The notes beneath the pieces were generated by a model. It did no database searches. It saw only the letters and a program-made list of their open reading frames with translations, and was not told the DNA's origin. Both the position numbers and the translations under genes were made by a program. A DNA stretch of 11,620 nucleotides from Firmicutes bacterium UBA3910. Its GTDB lineage: Bacteria > Bacillota > Limnochordia > Darwinibacteriales > Darwinibacteriaceae. This document shows positions 6,459 through 11,620 of this stretch, in pieces. The stretch is taken from the NCBI GenBank assembly GCA_002391465.1, contig DGFC01000121.1, positions 1,063 through 12,682 on the forward strand. The letters run 5' to 3'. Within the stretch, counting starts at the first letter, position 1; every line of letters starts with the position of its first letter.

Positions 6459-9092
6459 ATGAGTACGAAAAAATGGGTCTACTTTTTCGGCGGCGGCCAG
6501 ACTGACGGTCAAGAATCCGAACGGAATCTTGTCGGCGGAAAAGGCGCAAACCTTGCTGAAATGGTAGCAATCGGGATTCCGGTCCCACCTGGATTCACCA
6601 TTACAACGGAGGCTTGTGTTGAGTTCTACAGCAACAATGAGCAGTGGGTAGAAGGCTTGGAAGACCAGGTTAAGGAGAATATTGCTCGCCTTGAGGAGAC
6701 AATGGGTGCTAAGTTTGGCGACAAAGAGAACCCTCTCTTGGTGTCTGTTAGGTCTGGTGCCAGAGTCTCCATGCCCGGTATGATGGATACTGTTTTAAAC
6801 TTGGGTCTCAACGACGTAACGGTTGAAGCATTGGCTAAAAAGTCCAACAACCCACGTTTTGCTTGGGACTCTTACCGTCGTTTTATCCAGATGTACGGCG
6901 ACGTTGTCATGGGTGTTGACCATGACCTCTTCGAAACAGCATTGGCCAAGAAGCGGGAAGAGCAGGGTGTGCAACTGGACAACGAACTGTCCGTAGAAGC
7001 CCTGCAAGAACTGGTAGCTGAATACAAGGAGATTATCAAGAGCAGTGCCGGGGAACTTTTCCCGTCCGAACCGTTCGAACAGCTCAGGGGTGCCATCGAT
7101 GCAGTCTTCAGGTCTTGGAATACCCCCAGGGCTATTCGTTATCGTCAGATCAACCACATTCCCCATGATTGGGGTACAGCTGTAAACGTTCAGACGATGG
7201 TCTTTGGTAACATGGGTGACAACTCCGGTACAGGCGTTGCCTTTACACGTGATCCTGCCACCGGTGAAAACGTCTTTTACGGCGAGTATCTCATGAACGC
7301 CCAGGGTGAAGACGTTGTAGCGGGTATCCGCACACCCCATCCCATCGCAGATCTGGCAGAAGAAATGCCTGAAGTCTATCAGGAACTGGTAGATATCTAT
7401 AAGAAGCTTGAGAATCACTACCGTGAAATGCAAGACGTGGAGTTTACCATCCAAGAAGGTAAACTCTGGATGCTGCAGACCAGAGCCGGCAAACGTACCG
7501 CAGCGGCTGCTGTGCGCATGGCTGTAGAGATGGTAGAAGAAGGCTTAATCGACAAGCAGACTGCTGTGCTGCGGGTAGATCCTGCCCAGCTAGACCAGCT
7601 TCTCCATCCCATGATCGATCCTGACGTTAAATACGAAGCAATCGCCACGGGCCTGCCCGCTTCTCCGGGTGCTGCTGCTGGCCGCATTGTGTTTACGGCT
7701 GAGGAAGCAGAAGTATGGGCCGAGCGGGGCGAAACCGTTATCCTTGTCCGCAACGAGACATCGCCAGAGGACATTGGCGGTATGGACGTTGCTGAGGGTA
7801 TCCTCACTGCCCGGGGCGGCATGACCTCCCACGCTGCGGTAGTTGCCCGTGGTATGGGTAAGTGCTGTGTAGCCGGCTGTTCCGCTGCTCAGATCAGTGA
7901 AACAGATAAGACTCTCACATTCGGCAGTACCGTCCTGAAAGAAGGGGACTGGATTACGCTGAACGGTACAACCGGTGAAGTAATCGTCGGTCAGGTACCT
8001 ATGGTTGAAGCTCAGGTGGGCGGCAACTTCGGAACGCTCATGTCCTGGGCCGATGAGTATAGAGCACTGGGAATCAGAACCAACGCAGACACACCCCAAG
8101 ACGCCCAGACCGCTTTGGACTTTGGCGCTGAGGGTATTGGTTTGACCCGTACTGAGCACATGTTCTTTGAGGGTGACCGCATTAACGCTGTGCGTCAGAT
8201 GATCTTTGCTAGCGACAAAGAGGGCAGGGAAGAGGCATTGGCGAAAATCCTTCCCTACCAGCGCGATGACTTTATCGGCATTTTCAAAACGATGAAAGGC
8301 CTGCCGGTGACCATCCGTCTCCTCGATCCTCCGCTGCATGAATTTGTACCGCAGGATCAGGCGACCATCGAAAGATTGGCAGACTCCATGGGCCTCTCCG
8401 TTGAGGCAATGAAAGCCCGCATCGAATCGCTGGAAGAGATCAACCCCATGCTCGGGCATCGCGGCTGCCGTTTGGGTGTTACTTATCCTGAGATTTATGC
8501 TATGCAGGCTCGGGCCATCTTTGAGGCAGTTGCAGAGCTGGCCAAAGAAGGCACCACCGTTTTACCGGAAGTAATGATTCCGTTGGTGGGTACTGTCCAA
8601 GAGCTGCAGATTACGAAGAAGATCGTTATCGATGTGGCCAAGGCAGTAATGAAGGAAACCGGTGTTGAATTTGAGTATCTCGTCGGTACCATGATCGAGA
8701 TTCCTCGGGCATGCTTGGTGGCTGATCAGATCGCTGAAGAGGCTGGCTTCTTCTCCTTCGGTACCAATGACCTGACCCAGATGGGCTTTGGTTTCAGCCG
8801 CGACGACGCAGGTACGTTCCTGCCTTCCTATGTTGAGCAGGGAATCCTGGAGAGGGATCCGTTCCAGAGCTTAGACCAGACCGGTATTGGCAGTTTGGTG
8901 AAGATCGGTGTGGAAAAAGGCCGCTCCACTAACCCCAGTCTCAAGATTGGTGTCTGTGGTGAGCACGGCGGTGACCCGGCTTCCATCGAGTTCTTCCACA
9001 AGGTTGGATTGGACTACGTAAGCTGCTCGCCTTACCGTGTGCCCATTGCACGGCTGGCAGCCGCTCAGGCCAACATCCGCAACCCTCGCTAA
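6459..9092 (+). CDS. ppdK: Pyruvate, phosphate dikinase
   Basis: PpdK interconverts pyruvate, ATP and phosphate with phosphoenolpyruvate, AMP and pyrophosphate. In anaerobes it serves glycolysis or gluconeogenesis at the PEP-pyruvate node. The start is the ATG at 6459, 7 bp after GAAGGAGGA (6444-6452); an adjacent TTG at 6456 is less likely. The 877-aa product is full length. The N-terminal nucleotide-binding domain shows [10 protein letters not shown] (26-35), [22 protein letters not shown] (96-117 in outline) and [14 protein letters not shown] (257-270). The swivelling phosphohistidine domain contains [13 protein letters not shown] with catalytic His458 and the regulatory-type Thr456. The C-terminal TIM-barrel PEP/pyruvate domain has [22 protein letters not shown] and CGEHGGDP with catalytic Cys833. 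The gene stands alone between glyS and dnaG and ends at a strong terminator. Its third-position choices look more uniform than its neighbours', which would fit high expression. Confidence 0.98.
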   Translation: MSTKKWVYFFGGGQTDGQESERNLVGGKGANLAEMVAIGIPVPPGFTITTEACVEFYSNNEQWVEGLEDQVKENIARLEETMGAKFGDKENPLLVSVRSGARVSMPGMMDTVLNLGLNDVTVEALAKKSNNPRFAWDSYRRFIQMYGDVVMGVDHDLFETALAKKREEQGVQLDNELSVEALQELVAEYKEIIKSSAGELFPSEPFEQLRGAIDAVFRSWNTPRAIRYRQINHIPHDWGTAVNVQTMVFGNMGDNSGTGVAFTRDPATGENVFYGEYLMNAQGEDVVAGIRTPHPIADLAEEMPEVYQELVDIYKKLENHYREMQDVEFTIQEGKLWMLQTRAGKRTAAAAVRMAVEMVEEGLIDKQTAVLRVDPAQLDQLLHPMIDPDVKYEAIATGLPASPGAAAGRIVFTAEEAEVWAERGETVILVRNETSPEDIGGMDVAEGILTARGGMTSHAAVVARGMGKCCVAGCSAAQISETDKTLTFGSTVLKEGDWITLNGTTGEVIVGQVPMVEAQVGGNFGTLMSWADEYRALGIRTNADTPQDAQTALDFGAEGIGLTRTEHMFFEGDRINAVRQMIFASDKEGREEALAKILPYQRDDFIGIFKTMKGLPVTIRLLDPPLHEFVPQDQATIERLADSMGLSVEAMKARIESLEEINPMLGHRGCRLGVTYPEIYAMQARAIFEAVAELAKEGTTVLPEVMIPLVGTVQELQITKKIVIDVAKAVMKETGVEFEYLVGTMIEIPRACLVADQIAEEAGFFSFGTNDLTQMGFGFSRDDAGTFLPSYVEQGILERDPFQSLDQTGIGSLVKIGVEKGRSTNPSLKIGVCGEHGGDPASIEFFHKVGLDYVSCSPYRVPIARLAAAQANIRNPR

Positions 9093-9115
9093 ACTGAACC
9101 GATAAGCTAAACAAA

Positions 9116-9140
9116 GGGGGAGGGAGGAAAAACCTCCCCC
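9116..9140 (+). other. G-rich stem-loop downstream of ppdK
   Basis: GGGGGAGG (9116-9123) pairs perfectly with CCTCCCCC (9133-9140) around a 9-base A-rich loop. It has no U-tract of its own, so it probably acts as a 3' stabilising hairpin or as the first half of a tandem terminator. The next bases form CCCCATGGGG (9137-9146), a 10-bp palindrome that overlaps its 3' arm. Confidence 0.7.
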
Positions 9141-9146
9141 ATGGGG

Positions 9147-9180
9147 AAACCCATACTATGCAGTGTGGGTTTCTTTTTCT
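9147..9180 (+). terminator. Intrinsic terminator between ppdK and dnaG
   Basis: AAACCCATAC (9147-9156) pairs with GTGTGGGTTT (9163-9172) over 10 positions with one wobble and a 6-base loop, followed by CTTTTTCT. It closes the ppdK transcript 55 bp after the stop and ends 28 bp before the dnaG start. An ATG at 9158 lies in the loop and is in frame with dnaG, but it cannot be the real start. A small competing hairpin, ATGGG-GAAA-CCCAT (9141-9154), uses the same C-run as the terminator's 5' arm. Confidence 0.85.
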
Positions 9181-9208
9181 TGATCAAGGCAAGGTGGTGA
9201 AGGGCCTC

Positions 9209-10942
9209 ATGCGTTTTCCCGATGAATGGATTGATCGGGTAAAATCGTCGGTGGATATAGTAGAAGTGATTGGCAGGACGGTGGAATTGAGGCAGACCGG
9301 CCGCAATTTTGTGGGCCTGTGTCCTTTTCACGATGAGAAGACCCCTTCCTTTACCGTAAACCCGGAAAAACAGTTTTTCCACTGTTTTGGCTGCAATCGC
9401 GGTGGAAACGTCTTCAACTTTATCATGGAAACGCAGCATGTGACCTTCCCGGAGGCTGTTACATTGATTGCGGAGGAGCGGGGTATTCCCGTACCAGCCC
9501 AATCCACCCGGGACAAGCAAAGGGAAGAAAAGCGGGAACAGTTGAGGAAGATCAACGCCACAGCTGCCAGGTACTATTACCGTGCCCTCCGGCAGGACGC
9601 AGGAGAGGCAGCCCGGCGTTATCTTGCTGAGAGGGGAATCACGCAGGAATTGGCCCGGGAGTTTTTCCTAGGCTACGCCCAGCCCGGCTGGGATGGCTTA
9701 GTCCGATTTCTCGAGTCACAGGACATTGATTTGAAGTTGGCGGAAGAAGCTGGGCTTATTGCACCGGGGCGACAGGGCTACATCGACCGCTTCCGCAACC
9801 GGATTATGTTTCCCATCTGCGACCATCTTGGTCGTTTTATCGGCTTTGGAGGTCGAAGTCTCGATCCCCGCCAGCCCAAGTACTTGAACACTACCCAGAC
9901 CCCTGTTTTTGATAAAAGCTCTGTTCTGTACGGTTTGAATTGGTCGAAGGATGCCATCAAGCAGCAGGACCAGGCGATCGTTGTTGAGGGATATACCGAT
10001 CTTATTGCCTTGTTTTCAGTTGGTAAAGAGAACGTTGTGGCTAGCCTTGGTACAGCCTTTACACCGAGACATGCCCGGATGCTGGGTAGATTTTGCAAGC
10101 AGGCAGTGATCGCCTTCGACGGTGATACGGCTGGACAGCGTGCCACGTTGAACGGCTTGGAAATCCTGCACAAAAACCAGCTGCAGGTGATGGTGGCCAG
10201 GTTGGGATCTGATCAGGATCCGGATACATTTGTACGTACCCACACTGCTGAACAGGTCGATCATTGGCTCAGTTCGGCTGTACCCTTCCGTGAATACCAG
10301 ATCGAACAGATTATTTCAGAACATGACATAACAACACGAGAAGGAAAAGTGAACGCGTCTAACGAACTTGTTCAGATATTGATCCAGATGGATAATGCTG
10401 TGGAACGGGAGGAGTATCTGCGCTACGTTGCCCAGAGGCTAGACGTCTCAGAAGCGTCCCTGACTGCAGAGATAAACCAAAAGATGGGAATAGATTCCCC
10501 CCGTCCCGTGCAGAATAGATATAATGTCAGAGGTGTGTCTGTAACAGCCCGGAAAGATCGGGAAGAGCAGCTGGCGGAAAGGGAAATCATTCGGTTTCTG
10601 CTCCTGAAACCCAGTGTTTTATCCGATCTGTTGGAAACCGGCGTTACAGCCGCTGATTTCCAGCATCCCGATTACCGTAAACTTTTTGCAGCCATCTCTC
10701 AAAACCAGCCTGCGGATGAGTCAGGTTCCGAACTCATCGCCCAGTTGTGTAGTCTGGAAGACCCTTTGGGCAGTTGGGATGATTATTTGCATTCTTTTCT
10801 ACTTATCTTGCGGAGACGAAGATTGGAATTGATGGAGGAAAAGCTTTCTGCTTTGGAGAATGATAGTAGAGGTTTTGATACACGTATGGAACTGTATAGA
10901 TTAATCAGAGAATATCACCAAATTTTACGCGAGATTCCCTGA
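9209..10942 (+). CDS. dnaG: DNA primase DnaG
   Basis: DnaG makes the RNA primers for replication and is recruited by the DnaB helicase. I chose the ATG at 9209 (MRFPDEWIDRVKSSVDIVEVI) because AAGGTGGTGA lies 8 bp upstream and the family starts here. An in-frame ATG at 9158 adds 17 unrelated residues and falls in a terminator loop. The 577-aa product has the CHC2-type zinc-binding domain (Cys38, His41, Cys59, Cys62; CPFHDEKTPSF and FHCFGCNRGG), the RNA polymerase core with RFRNRIMFPI (194-203) and the TOPRIM motifs VVEGYTD (Glu260, Asp264) and AFDGDTAG (Asp304, Asp306), and a C-terminal helicase-binding domain (about 440-577) that is the least conserved part. rpoD follows after 28 bp, the classic dnaG-rpoD pair. 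Confidence 0.97.
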   Translation: MRFPDEWIDRVKSSVDIVEVIGRTVELRQTGRNFVGLCPFHDEKTPSFTVNPEKQFFHCFGCNRGGNVFNFIMETQHVTFPEAVTLIAEERGIPVPAQSTRDKQREEKREQLRKINATAARYYYRALRQDAGEAARRYLAERGITQELAREFFLGYAQPGWDGLVRFLESQDIDLKLAEEAGLIAPGRQGYIDRFRNRIMFPICDHLGRFIGFGGRSLDPRQPKYLNTTQTPVFDKSSVLYGLNWSKDAIKQQDQAIVVEGYTDLIALFSVGKENVVASLGTAFTPRHARMLGRFCKQAVIAFDGDTAGQRATLNGLEILHKNQLQVMVARLGSDQDPDTFVRTHTAEQVDHWLSSAVPFREYQIEQIISEHDITTREGKVNASNELVQILIQMDNAVEREEYLRYVAQRLDVSEASLTAEINQKMGIDSPRPVQNRYNVRGVSVTARKDREEQLAEREIIRFLLLKPSVLSDLLETGVTAADFQHPDYRKLFAAISQNQPADESGSELIAQLCSLEDPLGSWDDYLHSFLLILRRRRLELMEEKLSALENDSRGFDTRMELYRLIREYHQILREIP

Positions 10943-10970
10943 AAAGTAGGAAGAAGGGAGGGTGTTAGGC

Positions 10971-11567
10971 TTGAGCAATAGAGAAGTGATAAATATCGAA
11001 GCGGTAAATGAACTACTGGCTAGGGCGAAAAGACGGGGTGTGGTCACCTACCAGGAGATTATGGATAGTCTCCAGGATGTTGAACTCCTTCCCGAACAGA
11101 TAGATGAGATATATGAAAGCTTTGCTTCTTTTGGCATTGATGTCATCTCCCAACCTGAAGATGATGAAGATGGCGATGATGACGTTGTAGAGGTCGAAGA
11201 AGGTGAAGAAGACGAATTCGACCTGTCGGTTCCGGACGGCATCAGTTTGGATGATCCTGTCCGTATGTATCTCAAGGAGATCGGACGAGTTCCTTTATTG
11301 GTAGCGGAAGAAGAAGTTGAACTGGCTAAGCGGATCGAAGCAGGTGATGAGGCGGCGAAGCGGGAGTTGGCAGAGGCTAACCTCCGGTTGGTTGTGAGCA
11401 TCGCTAAACGCTACGTTGGTCGCGGTATGCATTTTCTGGACTTGATTCAGGAAGGCAACCTGGGGCTGATCCGTGCGGTCGAGAAATTCGACTACACCAA
11501 GGGCTACAAGTTCTCCACCTATGCCACATGGTGGATTCGTCAGGCCATCACCCGCGCCATTGCCGAC
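10971..11567 (+). CDS. rpoD: RNA polymerase primary sigma factor, 3' end missing
   Basis: RpoD (SigA) directs RNA polymerase to housekeeping promoters. The TTG at 10971 follows GAAGGGAGGGTG and gives a normal N-terminus. The 199 native residues comprise region 1.1 (about 5-60, [23 protein letters not shown]), an acidic linker (about 62-84, mostly Asp and Glu), region 1.2 ([29 protein letters not shown]) and regions 2.1-2.3 ([17 protein letters not shown], then [20 protein letters not shown] and [21 protein letters not shown]). The family should continue with QARTIRIPVHM, but after the Asp codon ending at 11567 the frame switches to unrelated residues. Regions 2.4, 3 and 4 are therefore missing. 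The loss is an assembly fault, with no evidence for a mutation. The gene follows dnaG with no visible promoter between them. Confidence 0.95.
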
Positions 11568-11620
11568 GAGGCGCTGACACGGCTGGAGGTGGACGGGGCC
11601 GGCCTCGACGCCATGGACCG
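11568..11620 (+). other. Chimeric contig tail: ruvB fragment from another genome
   Basis: Continuing in the rpoD frame, these bases encode [17 protein letters not shown] and do not resemble RpoD. The pattern AL-x-x-L-x-V-D-x-x-GLD-x-x-DR is the conserved segment of RuvB that follows its AAA+ domain. The window's own RuvB has the equivalent [18 protein letters not shown] at 1804-1857, but the DNA differs strongly. Forty of the 53 bases are G or C, well above the rest of the window. The wording (LEVD, GLDAMDR) resembles alphaproteobacterial RuvB. The switch follows GCCATTGCCGAC, a string that could be shared by both genes. Confidence 0.8.

Noticed and set aside
7590..8459. Long open frame on the minus strand opposite ppdK (289 codons)
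   Set aside because: It lies entirely within ppdK, has no recognisable domain or ribosome binding site, and is expected as a shadow of a long biased gene on the other strand.
278..10190. Hexamer CTGCAG appears about eleven times
   Set aside because: All the copies I checked are in-frame CTG CAG (Leu-Gln) codon pairs, so codon preference explains the excess. No spacing pattern or methylation context is visible.
11161..11236. Asp/Glu-rich low-complexity run in rpoD, first suspected to be a repeat expansion
   Set aside because: An acidic linker between regions 1.1 and 1.2 is normal in primary sigma factors, and the codons vary without a repeating unit.
1..11620. Search for a CRISPR array, prophage, insertion sequence, tRNA, rRNA or a defence/biosynthetic cluster
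   Set aside because: No spaced repeats, transposase, integrase, tRNA-like cloverleaf or accessory genes are visible. The only transposon-derived sequence is the library adapter.

Overview
The window is a chromosomal housekeeping block, apparently from a moderately GC-rich Gram-positive anaerobe (Bacillota, Clostridia or a related class). Evidence for this is the order ruvC-ruvA-ruvB-recO-DUF4342-glyQ-glyS-ppdK-dnaG-rpoD, all on the + strand, the split alpha/beta glycyl-tRNA synthetase, the typical Bacillota DUF4342 protein, strong AAGGAGG-like ribosome binding sites, and many GTG and TTG starts (five of the eight intact gene starts visible, plus ATG in the remaining four if dnaG is counted with its revised start). 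The genus cannot be named from this sequence alone.

Layout. Positions 10-42 are a sequencing-library (Nextera/Tn5) adapter, so native DNA starts at 43 inside ruvC. From 43 to 3250 lies a tight recombination/repair cluster: ruvC (5' truncated), ruvA, ruvB, recO and a small DUF4342 gene, with overlaps or gaps of at most 14 bp. A near-consensus sigma-A promoter overlaps the end of the DUF4342 gene and is followed by an intrinsic terminator just 22 bp before glyQ. glyQ and glyS follow with no gap. A 146-bp intergenic region then carries a weak terminator-like hairpin, a 7+7-bp dyad and two copies of ACAGTAACTG ahead of ppdK. A strong intrinsic terminator ends ppdK and lies just upstream of dnaG, which is followed by rpoD.

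How the genes work together. RuvA, RuvB and RuvC migrate and cut Holliday junctions, and RecO loads RecA. GlyQ and GlyS form one tetrameric aminoacyl-tRNA synthetase. PpdK interconverts pyruvate and phosphoenolpyruvate. DnaG and RpoD form the classic primase/primary-sigma pair.

Both ends are artefactual. The last about 53 bases (11568-11620) no longer encode RpoD. In the same frame they encode a RuvB-like peptide in very GC-rich DNA, so the contig appears to be a mis-join to another genome's ruvB. I see no novel gene system. The points of real interest are the two contig-end artefacts and the cis-regulatory architecture before glyQ, ppdK and dnaG. No stretch over 300 bases lacks a gene.
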